From an uncultured Roseburia sp. (GTDB lineage Bacteria; Bacillota; Clostridia; Lachnospirales; Lachnospiraceae): a stretch of 45,800 nucleotides of DNA. How positions within the stretch are numbered: position 1 is the stretch's first letter; each line of letters starts with the position of its first letter. Position numbers and translations under genes: made by a program. The notes under the pieces were generated by a model. That model had not been told where the DNA came from. It made no database searches and saw only the letters and a list, made by a program, of their open reading frames with translations. The stretch is from positions 1-45,800 of the forward strand of contig CALZGM010000026.1 of the NCBI GenBank assembly GCA_945787015.1. Direction: 5' to 3'. Below are positions 8,742 through 17,355 of this stretch, piece by piece.

Positions 8742-8910
8742 CAGATGCCGGTTTTAACCGGTACACCCATTCTTTTTTTCGCTTGTCTACAATTTATCTG
8801 CAGAAATGAATGCCGTCAAGGTTGCGTAGCACATTGCTTGACGGCATAAATTCCGCAGATATAATTCAAGAAAGCGAAAAAGAATCAATTTAAATTCTGC
8901 ACAAAATATC
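8742..8910 (-). repeat. Right arm of the island (inverted copy)
   Basis: The reverse complement of this stretch follows the left arm through TATATCTGCGGAATTTATGC and ends in a CCGGTTAAAACCGG variant of the GCCGGC hairpin. It carries its own stem-loop: GAATGCCGTCAAG against CTTGACGGCATAAATTC. Confidence 0.85.
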
Positions 8911-10169
8911 TAATTTGTCTTCCGATTAATATACTTTGTCCGATATTTGGAATACATAATTCTCTGGCTGCTGTAAAGTCCGTAATATCCGGAAAGCATA
9001 TAGCTGAAAGCAACAGCAAGCAGGAAATAAGGCATACCGTCATAGCCAAACAATTCAAAACTGATTAGAAGTGAAGTAATCGGGCAGTTGGTAACACCGC
9101 AGAAAATAGAAGTCATACCAACAGCTGCACACAGTGATGGTGAAAATCCAATCAGGTTACCAAACAGACAACCGAAGGATGCACCGATAAAAAGAGACGG
9201 GACAATTTCACCGCCTTTATATCCGGCGCCAAGGGTTAAAGCTGTGAAGATAATCTTTAGTAAAAAGGCTTCCGGAGCAACCGTTCCTTCAATACATCTT
9301 TCAATGACATTCATTCCGCTTCCGTTGTAAGTCTGATCACCTACAAGAAGGGTTAAAATGATAATGAAACATCCACCCAGGAAAATACGCAAATAAGGAT
9401 TTTTGAAAACTTTCCTATATAAATGTTCTATCTGATGCAAAACAACACAGAAGAAAATACTGATAAATGCACACAAAACAGCGAGAATTGTGATTTTGCC
9501 CGCAGAAAAAAGGGTTAAATTCGGAACACGTTCTACCAGAAAAAGTTCCTGTGATACACCAAAGGCCTGCGCAACAGAAAAAGCGGAAAGAGAAGCAACC
9601 ACACATGGAACTAATGCGGAGTATTGCATGATACCGACACTAATAACTTCCATAGAAAAAATAGCTGCCGCCATTGGAGTGCCGAAAAGGGCAGAAAAGG
9701 CAGCACTCATACCACACATAATCATAATATGCTTGTCATTATCGTTAAAGTGAAATAAACGGCCAATACCATTTCCGATACTTCCTCCAAGCTGTAAGGC
9801 TGCACCCTCGCGTCCGGCGGAACCTCCGAACAAATGCGTGATTATGGTAGAAACAAAGATAAGTGGGGCAACTTTTAATGGAAGCTCTTCGTTTGAGTGG
9901 ATAGCAGAGAGCACAGAGTTGGTACTTAGTTCTTTATTATCTTTTACGATACGGTAGCATCTGACTATGATAAGACCGCCAAACGGAAGCAGAAAAAGAA
10001 TCCACGGATTCTTCTCACGTATCATTGTAGCAATTGTAATACCAAAATGGAACATGGTAGCAATGCTTCCCACAACCAGACCGGAGAGAAGTGCAAAAAC
10101 AACCCATTTAACAGAAGTTCCGGCATGCTTTAAAACCTGAGTGAATTTATTCTTTACAATTTCTTTCAT
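8910..10169 (-). CDS. ClC-family anion transporter, resembling the fluoride (CLC-F) clade
   Basis: A 419-residue polytopic membrane protein. Motifs are THLFGGSAGREGAALQLGG (the GREG filter and gating glutamate region) and YKGGEIVPSLFIGASFG. The Cl-selective GSGIP motif is absent; ELSTNSVLSAIH stands at that position. This is closer to the F-/H+ antiporter branch as I recall it, although GREGA differs from the usual GREGT there. Substrate is therefore uncertain between fluoride and chloride, and no fluoride riboswitch is seen upstream. A TATAAT box lies about 40 bases upstream on the minus strand. The stop codon is formed at the edge of the palindromic island. Confidence 0.85.
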   Translation of the reverse strand: MKEIVKNKFTQVLKHAGTSVKWVVFALLSGLVVGSIATMFHFGITIATMIREKNPWILFLLPFGGLIIVRCYRIVKDNKELSTNSVLSAIHSNEELPLKVAPLIFVSTIITHLFGGSAGREGAALQLGGSIGNGIGRLFHFNDNDKHIMIMCGMSAAFSALFGTPMAAAIFSMEVISVGIMQYSALVPCVVASLSAFSVAQAFGVSQELFLVERVPNLTLFSAGKITILAVLCAFISIFFCVVLHQIEHLYRKVFKNPYLRIFLGGCFIIILTLLVGDQTYNGSGMNVIERCIEGTVAPEAFLLKIIFTALTLGAGYKGGEIVPSLFIGASFGCLFGNLIGFSPSLCAAVGMTSIFCGVTNCPITSLLISFELFGYDGMPYFLLAVAFSYMLSGYYGLYSSQRIMYSKYRTKYINRKTN

Positions 10170-10323
10170 ACTGTTTCACCATTCCAAATTATTAATTCGT
10201 GTTATTATAACATATATTTACATAGATGATAGCATTTTATGTGCTGGAAAGCAATAGAAAGTGGCAAAACGCACAAAAACGACCATGAAAATATGTAAAA
10301 AACGTAGAATGTGTAAAAAACAA

Positions 10324-10351
10324 TTGAAATATTAGAAAAATAAGGTATAAT
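10324..10351 (+). promoter_or_regulatory. Sigma-A promoter of the maltodextrin-type operon
   Basis: TTGAAA (10324-10329), 16-base spacer, TATAAT (10346-10351). Transcription would start near 10358, just before the operator-like sequences at 10362-10424. Confidence 0.8.
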
Positions 10352-10361
10352 AAAATTACCA

Positions 10362-10424
10362 GCTGAAAACGTTACCGAGAACAATCCCGGAAATGTTTTC
10401 AGCATGTGTTACCCTCTAGGTAAC
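10362..10424 (+). promoter_or_regulatory. Operator and hairpin leader of the sugar ABC operon
   Basis: TGAAAACGTTACCG at 10364-10377 resembles a CcpA cre or LacI-family operator and lies just downstream of the predicted start site. The same bases form one arm of a hairpin (GCTGAAAAC 10362-10370 with GTTTTCAGC 10395-10403). A second palindrome follows, GTTACC-CTCTA-GGTAAC (10408-10424), which reuses the GTTACC half-site. Binding by the LacI-type protein encoded at 13768 or by CcpA is inferred. Confidence 0.55.
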
Positions 10425-10453
10425 AACACACATCATTAGGAGGATGGAAAAAG

Positions 10454-11794
10454 ATGAAAAGAAAAGTTTTATCACTTATGCTTGCAGCAGCTATGACAGC
10501 AACATTATTCGCTGGTTGTGGTTCAAAAGATGCAGGTAACAATGGAACAGCAGGAACAGAAGCAGCAGGAACAGAAGTAGCGGGCGGAGAAGAAAAAGGT
10601 TCAGTTTATTACTTAAACTTCAAACCTGAACAGGATGAAGCTTGGCAGAATCTTGCAAAAGCTTACACAGAAGAAACAGGAGTAGAGGTAACAGTTGTTA
10701 CAGCAGCATCCGGTTCTTACGAGACAACACTTATGGGTGAAATGGGAAAATCCGGTGCACCTACATTATTCCAGGTAAACGGACCGGTAGGTCTTGCTAA
10801 CTGGAAAGATTACTGCTATGACCTTTCAGGTTCAGACATTTATTCTCAGTTAACAAGTGAGTCCTTCGCATTAAAAGAAGGCAACACAGTATATGGTATC
10901 GCTTATGTTATCGAATCTTATGGTCTTATTACAAACAAGACTTTACTTGAAAAAGCAGGTTACTCAGTAGATGATATCAAATCCTTTGCTGATTTAAAGA
11001 AAGTTGCAGAAGATATCACAGCTCGTTCAGCTGAACTTGGATTCTCAGCATTCTCATCAGCAGGTATGGACAGCTCTTCTGACTGGAGATTCAAGACACA
11101 TTTAGCTAATTTGCCAATCTACTTTGAATATCAGGCAGATGGTATTGGAACAACAGATGCAATCAAAGGTACATACCTTGACAATTATCGCCAGATTTGG
11201 GATCTCTATATCAACAACAGCACATGTGCAGGCGCAGATTTAGCAGCTAAAACAGGTGATGACTCTCGTAATGAGTTCCTTGCTGGTAAAGCAGTATTCT
11301 TCCAGAATGGTTCTTGGGAATATGGTAACCTTGTAGGCGATGGTAAATTCACAGATGATGATTTAACAATGATTCCGATTTATGTTGGTGCAGGCGATGA
11401 AGCTAATCAGGGCTTATGTACAGGTACAGAAAACTTCTGGTGTGTAAACAAAGAAGCTGATGAAGCTGATATCAAGGCTACATTAGATTTCATTAACTGG
11501 TGTGTAACATCAGATAAAGGTACTAACGCTATGGCAAACGATATGGGATTTGTAATTCCTTTCAAAGCTGCTGTTGAATCTCCAAACTTATTCGTAAAGG
11601 TTGATAATGCATTAACAGCAGAAGGAAAGACACCAGTATCTTGGAACTTCCCAACAATGCCATCTGAAGAGTGGAAGAACGGTGTAGGTACAGCATTAAC
11701 AGCTTACGCAGCAAATCCAACAGATGACAACTGGGCAGTAGTAGTAAGCGCATTCGTTGATGGTTGGGCAGCTGAAGCAGCTCTTGCAAAATAA
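10454..11794 (+). CDS. Sugar ABC transporter substrate-binding lipoprotein (maltodextrin type)
   Basis: A 446-residue family 1 extracellular solute-binding protein. The lipoprotein signal peptide (MKRKVLSLMLAAAMTATLFAGC, lipobox LFAGC) is followed by a Gly/Ala/Glu-rich linker of about 25 residues. The mature domain shows the usual pattern of this family (YETTLMGEMGKSGAPTLFQV, NEFLAGKAVFFQNGSW). Start ATG 10454 follows AGGAGG. It is first in an operon with two permeases; the nearby LacI regulator and 4-alpha-glucanotransferase make maltose or maltodextrin the likely ligand. Codon use is strongly biased, which suggests high expression. Confidence 0.92.
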   Translation: MKRKVLSLMLAAAMTATLFAGCGSKDAGNNGTAGTEAAGTEVAGGEEKGSVYYLNFKPEQDEAWQNLAKAYTEETGVEVTVVTAASGSYETTLMGEMGKSGAPTLFQVNGPVGLANWKDYCYDLSGSDIYSQLTSESFALKEGNTVYGIAYVIESYGLITNKTLLEKAGYSVDDIKSFADLKKVAEDITARSAELGFSAFSSAGMDSSSDWRFKTHLANLPIYFEYQADGIGTTDAIKGTYLDNYRQIWDLYINNSTCAGADLAAKTGDDSRNEFLAGKAVFFQNGSWEYGNLVGDGKFTDDDLTMIPIYVGAGDEANQGLCTGTENFWCVNKEADEADIKATLDFINWCVTSDKGTNAMANDMGFVIPFKAAVESPNLFVKVDNALTAEGKTPVSWNFPTMPSEEWKNGVGTALTAYAANPTDDNWAVVVSAFVDGWAAEAALAK

Positions 11795-11825
11795 TACAAG
11801 CGAAAGTTTACAAAAAGGCTTACTT

Positions 11826-11853
11826 AGGACAGGCAGATATTCCTGCCTGTCCT
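11826..11853 (+). terminator. Intra-operon stem-loop after the binding-protein gene
   Basis: AGGACAGGCA (11826-11835) pairs with TGCCTGTCCT (11844-11853), followed by ATTTTAA. The short T run suggests partial termination or 3'-end protection, which is common after binding-protein genes and lowers permease expression. A second stem, CATAGGAAA/TTTCCTATG (11863-11908), follows without a T run. Confidence 0.6.
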
Positions 11854-11952
11854 ATTTTAACTCATAGGAAAGCAATTGTTATCATCATGAATAGCAGATT
11901 TTCCTATGCGTTAAAACGTATATAGAAAACCATGATTAAGTAGGAGGAAATT

Positions 11953-12804
11953 ATGGAAAAGGCATTAAAAAAATATGGATTTGTATTTACTATTCCGACA
12001 TTTGCAGCATTTTTCATTGGATTCATCATGCCTTTTATTCAAGGCTTGTACCTTTCATTTTGCCAGTTTACTACGGTAGATAATGCAAAGTGGAATGGTC
12101 TTGATAATTACATACGTGTATTTCAGGATGAATCATTTTTATCAGCTTTTGGATTTACGGTTTCTTTTGCAGTTGTATCTGTAGTATCCATCAATATGCT
12201 GGCATTTGGACTGGCACTTTTGCTAACCAGAGAAATAAAAGGAACTAATTTTTTCCGTACGGTATTTTTTATGCCGAACTTAATCGGGGGAATTGTATTA
12301 GGTTATATTTGGCAGATTTTAATTAACTGTGTGTTGTCGTTAGTAGAGCAGCCACTGTTAAAGTTAAATTCTACAGCAGGTTACTGGGGATTAATTATCC
12401 TTATGTGCTGGCAGCAGGTCGGATATATGATGATTATCTATATTGCAGGTTTGCAGAATATTCCGGAAGATGTATTGGAGGCTGCCAGAGTGGATGGAGC
12501 AAATTCTATCCAGACACTGATTAAGGTTAAACTTCCGATGGTGATGTCTTCCATTACGGTCTGCGTATTTTTGACATTAACAAACTCATTTAAGTTATTC
12601 GATCAAAACTTGGCACTGACAGCAGGAGAACCGGCTCATTCAACAGAAATGCTTGCACTTAATATTTATCAAACCTTCTATGCACGTGCAGGTGCACAGT
12701 GGAAGGGACTCGGTCAGGCAAAAGCAGTTATTTTCTGTATTGTGGTTATTGCAATTTCCATGTTACAGTTGAATGCAACCCGTAAGAAGGAGGTACAGAG
12801 CTAA
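11953..12804 (+). CDS. Sugar ABC transporter permease (MalF-like)
   Basis: A 283-residue inner-membrane protein with six hydrophobic segments. The EAA loop reads EAARVDGANSIQTLIKVKLP at about residues 176-195, the site that contacts the ATPase subunit. Start ATG 11953 follows TAGGAGG. It forms a heterodimer with the next gene product, whose start codon follows its stop by one base. No ATPase gene is in the window, so a shared MsmK/UgpC-type ATPase encoded elsewhere is inferred. Confidence 0.92.
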   Translation: MEKALKKYGFVFTIPTFAAFFIGFIMPFIQGLYLSFCQFTTVDNAKWNGLDNYIRVFQDESFLSAFGFTVSFAVVSVVSINMLAFGLALLLTREIKGTNFFRTVFFMPNLIGGIVLGYIWQILINCVLSLVEQPLLKLNSTAGYWGLIILMCWQQVGYMMIIYIAGLQNIPEDVLEAARVDGANSIQTLIKVKLPMVMSSITVCVFLTLTNSFKLFDQNLALTAGEPAHSTEMLALNIYQTFYARAGAQWKGLGQAKAVIFCIVVIAISMLQLNATRKKEVQS

Positions 12805-12805
12805 A

Positions 12806-13648
12806 ATGAAAAAACGTACAAGTATTTCTGATAAGATATGGTTTGTGATACTTACCATTTGTTCCATTGCATGGGTTTATCCGATATTTATGATTCTGAT
12901 AAATTCTTTTAAAGTGGATACAGCAATCAGTACCGACTCTGTATTTACACTTCCCACAACAGAGAATTTTGCCGGATTGGCAAACTATTTGAATGCAATT
13001 GATTCAAAGGGATTTTTACAGAGTTTGATTTACAGCTTGTTTATTACCGTGTCATCCGTTGTAGCAATTCTTTTCTTCTGCTCCATGTGTGCATGGTATA
13101 TTGTGAGAGTGAATACATGGTTTACAAAACTGTTGTACTTCCTGTTTGCATTTTCTATGGTAGTACCTTTCCAAATGGTAATGTTTACCTTGTCACAGAC
13201 GGCAGATAAGTTAAGTTTAAATACACCATGGAATATATGGGTCATTTATCTTGGATTTGGAGCCGGATTGGCAGTATTTATGTTCACCGGTTTTGTGAAA
13301 TCCGTTCCGGTGGAAATTGAAGAAGCTGCATTGATAGATGGATGCAATCCGTTGCAGACTTATTTCCAGATTGTATTTCCTATGCTGAAACCGACGATGG
13401 TATCGGTTGGTATATTAGAGGCAATGTGGGTTTGGAATGATTATTTGTTACCGACCTTAGTACTTGATATCAAAAAGTATAAAACAATTCCGATGCTGAT
13501 TCAGTATTTCCGTGGAAGTTATGGACGAGTAGAAATGGGACCTATGATGGCATGTATTATGCTTACGGTTATTCCGATTATTGTTGTCTATATTTTAGGG
13601 CAGAAGCATATTATCAAAGGTGTAGCGGCTGGCGCAGTAAAAGGATGA
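12806..13648 (+). CDS. Sugar ABC transporter permease (MalG-like)
   Basis: A 280-residue membrane protein with six predicted helices and the EAA loop EEAALIDGCNPLQTYFQIVF at about residues 170-190. Start ATG 12806 is chosen because AAGGAGG lies upstream, inside the end of the previous gene, and the protein begins with a typical short basic stretch (MKKRTSISDKIW). The in-frame upstream extension to 12773 has no ribosome site. It works with the MalF-like permease and the binding lipoprotein. Confidence 0.92.
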   Translation: MKKRTSISDKIWFVILTICSIAWVYPIFMILINSFKVDTAISTDSVFTLPTTENFAGLANYLNAIDSKGFLQSLIYSLFITVSSVVAILFFCSMCAWYIVRVNTWFTKLLYFLFAFSMVVPFQMVMFTLSQTADKLSLNTPWNIWVIYLGFGAGLAVFMFTGFVKSVPVEIEEAALIDGCNPLQTYFQIVFPMLKPTMVSVGILEAMWVWNDYLLPTLVLDIKKYKTIPMLIQYFRGSYGRVEMGPMMACIMLTVIPIIVVYILGQKHIIKGVAAGAVKG

Positions 13649-13722
13649 TAGAAAAATAGTCATTTTGCAAAAAAGAATGGATTTATACTTGTAGGAATGG
13701 GTACTTTTCTGTTATTATATGG

Positions 13723-13728
13723 TATAAT
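13723..13728 (+). promoter_or_regulatory. Extended -10 element for the LacI-type gene
   Basis: TATAAT preceded by TGG (TGnTATAAT, an extended -10). No clear -35 is present. It lies 40 bases before the regulator's start codon, so the regulator probably has its own promoter. Confidence 0.55.
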
Positions 13729-13767
13729 TGTAAATAACTTACACAAGACAGAAGAATAGGAAGAAAT

Positions 13768-14778
13768 ATGGTTACGATTAAGGATATTGCAAGGGAGTCT
13801 GGCTATTCCATTAGTACCGTTTCACGTGTATTAAATCATCGTAGTGATGTGAGTCCGGATGCAAAGAAAAAAATAGAAGATACAGTAAGAAAGTTCAATT
13901 TTGTTCCTAATAATAACGCAAAGCACCTAAAACAGAACAATTCAAAAGCAATTGGTGTTTTGGTAAAAGGTACTTCTAATATGCTGTTTGCCAGTATTGT
14001 AGAAGAAATCCAACGCATGATCGAAAAGACCGAGTATACTTTGGTAGTTTCTTACATAGATGAGGATGCAGACGAAGTAGAGCAAGCAGTGTTACTTTGC
14101 CGTGAAAGAAAGCCGTTAGGACTTTTGTTCCTTGGTGGTAACCCGGAACACTTTGAGCAGGGTTTTGAGGAAGTGGATGTGCCGTGTGTTCTGGTTACAA
14201 ACCGCGCAAACAAGACGCAATTTGAAAGTCTTTCCAGTGTAGCAACAGACGATATCGCAGGTGCACGTTGTGCTGTGGATGCGTTGTTTGAAGCTGGCCA
14301 TAAGAAAATCGGTATTTTGGGCGGTAATTTGGAAAAATCGCATACCAGCCGACAGCGTTTTAAAGGATGTAAAGAAAGCTTTGAGGCGCATACACAGGAG
14401 ATGAATGTGGATTTATGTTATGAAAAGTCACGATTTTCTTTTGACAGTGCATATCGGGGTATGGGACGTTTGATTGAAAAGTATCCGGAAATGACAGCTG
14501 TATTTGCAATGTCGGATGTGACAGCAATTGGGGCAATTCGTGCTTTGCGTGATCGGGGTTATCGCGTACCGGAGGATATTTCGGTAATCGGTTTTGATGG
14601 CATTGCGTTGGCAGAGTACTATAATCCAAAGCTTACGACGATTAAGCAGCAGTATCAAATTTTAGCAACCAGAAGTGTAGAAATACTTTTTGGTCAGATT
14701 GAATTAAAAATGGATCCTGTTCATGAATTGGTTCCATTTGAACTCGTAAACGGTGAAAGTATACGGGATATAAAATAA
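13768..14778 (+). CDS. LacI-family transcriptional regulator
   Basis: A 336-residue regulator. The N-terminal HTH is VTIKDIARESGYSISTVSRVLNH, followed by a hinge helix, then a periplasmic-binding-protein-like sugar domain (AIGVLVKGTSNMLFASIVEEI; VIGFDGIALAEYYNPKLTTI). Its place between the sugar permeases and malQ indicates that it controls this operon in answer to maltose or maltodextrin, probably acting at the GTTACC sites near 10364-10424. Ligand and sites are inferred. Confidence 0.92.
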   Translation: MVTIKDIARESGYSISTVSRVLNHRSDVSPDAKKKIEDTVRKFNFVPNNNAKHLKQNNSKAIGVLVKGTSNMLFASIVEEIQRMIEKTEYTLVVSYIDEDADEVEQAVLLCRERKPLGLLFLGGNPEHFEQGFEEVDVPCVLVTNRANKTQFESLSSVATDDIAGARCAVDALFEAGHKKIGILGGNLEKSHTSRQRFKGCKESFEAHTQEMNVDLCYEKSRFSFDSAYRGMGRLIEKYPEMTAVFAMSDVTAIGAIRALRDRGYRVPEDISVIGFDGIALAEYYNPKLTTIKQQYQILATRSVEILFGQIELKMDPVHELVPFELVNGESIRDIK

Positions 14779-14855
14779 TAGAAAGTACGTTTTACGAACT
14801 TTCTGTTATCATGAATAAGAATGCCGGATAAGGCGGTTTTGGAGGATAAGAAGTT

Positions 14856-16337
14856 ATGAGATGCGGAGGCATATTAATGCACATTTCATCGTTACCATCA
14901 CCATATGGTATCGGTACGATGGGAAAGGAAGCACGGAAGTTTGCAGACTTTTTGGAGAAAGCAGGCCAGAAATACTGGCAGATTTTACCGATTTGTCCAA
15001 CAAGCTATGGTGACTCACCATATCAGTCGTTTTCAAGCTTTGCAGGAAATCCATACTTTATTGATTTAGAAACATTATGTAAAGAAAAATTATTAAAGAA
15101 GTCAGAATGCGAGTCATTTCCATGGGGTGAAAATGCTCACTATGTGGATTATGGTGTAATGTATCAATCCAGATATCAATTATTAAGACTTGCATTTGAT
15201 AGATTTAAGAAAAATACTCCGGAGGAATTCTACACATTCTGTAAAAAAGAAGCAGAATGGTTAGAAGAATATACGCTGTTTATGGCGCTAAAAGATGCTC
15301 ATGGTGGTGTAGCTTGGTTTGAATGGGAGGACGAACTGAGATTACGTAAGCCTGAGGCATTAGAAGCAGCAAGAAGAGAATATGCGGATGATATTCTCTT
15401 CTATAAGATGCTTCAATACCTGTTCTATAAACAGTGGTGGAGCCTGAAAGAATATGTGAACGGAAAGGGAATTGAAATCATCGGTGATGTCCCAATTTAT
15501 GTAGCGGGCGATTCCGCCGATGTATGGGCAAATCCGTCACAGTTCTATTTAGATGAAAACTTAAATCCAATTGATGTAGCAGGATGTCCGCCGGATGCAT
15601 TTTCAGCAGATGGTCAGTTGTGGGGCAATCCGTTATTCCGTTGGGATGAGATGAAAAAGGATAATTACGAGTGGTGGACAAAGCGCATTAAAGCGGTATC
15701 TAAATTATATGATGTAGTTCGTATTGATCATTTCCGCGGCTTTGATTCTTACTATGCGATTCCGGCAAAAGATACAACCGCTAAAAACGGTGAGTGGAGA
15801 CAGGGACCGGGTATGGATTTATTTAAAACCTTAAAGCGTAGACTCGGAAAGCTTAATATTATTGTAGAAGACCTTGGATTCTTAACACCATCTGTCCTTA
15901 AATTAGTAGCGGATTCGGGTTTCCCGGGTATGAAGGTAGTGCAGTTTGCATTTGATTCCAGAGAAGGAAGCAACTATTTACCACATACCTATCCGACGAA
16001 TTGTGTTGTATATACCGGTACACATGATAATGATACGATTATGGGCTGGATGAAAACGGCTCCAAAGGCAAGTGTGAAGTTTGCAAAAGAGTATTTGAAT
16101 CTTACAAAAGAGGAAGGTTACAATTGGGGTATGATGCGCGGCGCATGGAGTTCTGTTGCGGATACGGCAATTGTAACGATGCAGGATATCATCGGTGCAG
16201 GCTCAGAAGCCCGTATGAATACACCTTCTACTTTAGGCGGCAACTGGGAATGGAGAGCAACTGCTGACCAGATTGATAATAAGCTTGCGAAACGTGTCTA
16301 TCAATATATGGAAATGTATGGTCGCTTAGAAAAATAA
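14856..16337 (+). CDS. malQ: 4-alpha-glucanotransferase (amylomaltase, GH77)
   Basis: A 493-residue cytoplasmic enzyme that transfers alpha-1,4-glucan segments between maltodextrins. The N-terminus (GGILMHISSLPSPYGIGTMG) is typical. Catalytic motifs are VVRIDHFRGF (nucleophile D), VEDLGFLTPSV (acid/base E) and YTGTHDNDTIMGW (stabilising D). The length is normal for the family. Start ATG 14856 follows GGAGGATAAGAAGTT. It completes the maltodextrin uptake and breakdown set and is followed after 13 bases by a lipid-kinase gene. Confidence 0.96.
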   Translation: MRCGGILMHISSLPSPYGIGTMGKEARKFADFLEKAGQKYWQILPICPTSYGDSPYQSFSSFAGNPYFIDLETLCKEKLLKKSECESFPWGENAHYVDYGVMYQSRYQLLRLAFDRFKKNTPEEFYTFCKKEAEWLEEYTLFMALKDAHGGVAWFEWEDELRLRKPEALEAARREYADDILFYKMLQYLFYKQWWSLKEYVNGKGIEIIGDVPIYVAGDSADVWANPSQFYLDENLNPIDVAGCPPDAFSADGQLWGNPLFRWDEMKKDNYEWWTKRIKAVSKLYDVVRIDHFRGFDSYYAIPAKDTTAKNGEWRQGPGMDLFKTLKRRLGKLNIIVEDLGFLTPSVLKLVADSGFPGMKVVQFAFDSREGSNYLPHTYPTNCVVYTGTHDNDTIMGWMKTAPKASVKFAKEYLNLTKEEGYNWGMMRGAWSSVADTAIVTMQDIIGAGSEARMNTPSTLGGNWEWRATADQIDNKLAKRVYQYMEMYGRLEK

Positions 16338-16350
16338 TGGAGAAGCAGAT

Positions 16351-17289
16351 ATGCTGTATTTTATTGCAAATGAGACAGCCAGAACCGGAAAGGGAGAAGG
16401 AGTCTGGCGCACGGTTCAGAAAGAACTTCGTGCAAGAAAAATTCCATACAAGGTGTTCATGACAAAACATAATGGACATGCAACGGAGCTTGCCAAGACG
16501 GTGAGTGAAATGAAAGAGGAAGATATCTGTCTGATTGTGGTAGGTGGTGATGGAACTCTAAATGAAGTCATCAATGGGGTGACAGATTTTGAAAGGGTTC
16601 GTATTAGTTTGATTCCGGCAGGTTCGGGTAATGATTTTGCCAGAAACCTTGGCATAACCAGAGAGCCAATTGCCCGATTAGAGCATATTTTAGCTGTGAT
16701 AGAAAAGGGCGAAGAAAATTTTGAACGAGTTGATTTGGGACAGGTAGAATGTGGAGAAAGTAAAGAAAAACGTTTATATGCAATTAGTTCCGGAGTTGGT
16801 ATGGATGCACTTGTCTGTAAAAAGATGATGACATCTAAGGTAAAGGTGCTCATGAATAAACTCGGATTGGGAAAAGTATCTTACCTAATCGTAACAATCC
16901 AATCGCTGTTTGGTATGGAGAAAGCAGATATGGCAGTAAATGCAGATGGAAATGGAACGCAAAACTTTAAAGGCGGCATCTTTGCTGCAGCCATGAATGC
17001 AAAAGCAGAGGGCGGCGGTGTACCTATGGCGCCAAAGGCAAGTGTACAGGATGGATTACTTTCAGTTTGCATAGCACATAAGTTTACAAAGGTCGGTGCA
17101 CTGTTTCGCTTGCCGTTTCTTGCAATTGGTAAGCATCAAAATTTTCACGGATTCAAGGTGTTTGATTGTAAAAACATGAAAATTAAAATAAAAAAGCCAA
17201 TGGCATTACATACCGATGGGGAGTATTTAGGTGATGTGACAGAGCTTACTTATTCCTGTCTGCCGGGAAAGATGCGATTTATGGTCTAA
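16351..17289 (+). CDS. Diacylglycerol kinase-like lipid kinase (YegS/DagK family)
   Basis: A 312-residue protein with the DAGK catalytic fold: VVGGDGTLNEVINGV at about residues 64-78 (GGDGT nucleotide loop), IPAGSGNDFARNLGI at about 89-103, and a C-terminal half with HTDGEYLGD. Members phosphorylate diacylglycerol, undecaprenol or related lipids at the membrane; which one cannot be decided here. Start ATG 16351 has GGAG upstream. It may read through from malQ, and its transcript probably ends at the hairpin before spoIVA. Confidence 0.88.
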   Translation: MLYFIANETARTGKGEGVWRTVQKELRARKIPYKVFMTKHNGHATELAKTVSEMKEEDICLIVVGGDGTLNEVINGVTDFERVRISLIPAGSGNDFARNLGITREPIARLEHILAVIEKGEENFERVDLGQVECGESKEKRLYAISSGVGMDALVCKKMMTSKVKVLMNKLGLGKVSYLIVTIQSLFGMEKADMAVNADGNGTQNFKGGIFAAAMNAKAEGGGVPMAPKASVQDGLLSVCIAHKFTKVGALFRLPFLAIGKHQNFHGFKVFDCKNMKIKIKKPMALHTDGEYLGDVTELTYSCLPGKMRFMV

Positions 17290-17298
17290 GAATTAATA

Positions 17299-17327
17299 GC
17301 ATAATGAGAGCATCCTTTTCATACAAT
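17299..17327 (+). promoter_or_regulatory. Sigma-E-like promoter for spoIVA
   Basis: GCATAAT (17299-17305), 14-base spacer, CATACAAT (17320-17327). This matches the mother-cell sigma-E pattern known from Bacillus (-35 like GCATATT, -10 CATACAAT). The start site would fall about 17334, within the loop of the terminator hairpin. Confidence 0.7.
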
Positions 17328-17355
17328 GTTTTAAGTATGGAAAGGATGTTTTTTT
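17311..17355 (+). terminator. Terminator hairpin overlapping the spoIVA promoter and ribosome site
   Basis: CATCCTTTTCATA (17311-17323) pairs with TATGGAAAGGATG (17336-17348) and is followed by seven T residues ending one base before the spoIVA ATG. The 3' arm contains the ribosome-binding sequence AAAGGATG. It would stop read-through from the upstream gene, while an RNA started at the sigma-E promoter lacks the 5' arm and leaves the ribosome site free. Confidence 0.8.

Larger units (their letters stand above)
7679..8910. repeat. Non-coding island of nested palindromes between convergent genes
   Basis: This stretch of 1.23 kb holds no credible gene. It is bounded by a long imperfect inverted repeat (7679-7854 against 8742-8910), and its outermost bases form part of the TAG stop codons of both thrS and the ClC gene (TAGATATTTAGTCC on the plus strand, TAGATATTTTGTGCAG on the minus). 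Inside are at least eight further stem-loops: 7872-7910, 8163-8198, 8293-8334, 8360-8472 with an inner GCCGGC-GAAA-GCCGGC, 8520-8550 and three tandem hairpins at 8555-8709. It probably ends transcription in both directions. It looks like several MITE-like palindromes inserted into one another. Confidence 0.85.

Noticed and set aside
7679-8910. CRISPR array as an explanation of the repeated hairpins
   Set aside because: Repeat units are palindromic and not equally spaced over many units, spacers are not of constant length, and no cas genes are nearby.
10170-10260. Fluoride riboswitch upstream of the ClC gene
   Set aside because: No sequence like the conserved crcB-motif core could be found on the minus strand.
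16416-16853. 145-codon minus-strand frame
   Set aside because: It is antisense to the lipid kinase, with shadow-like composition.
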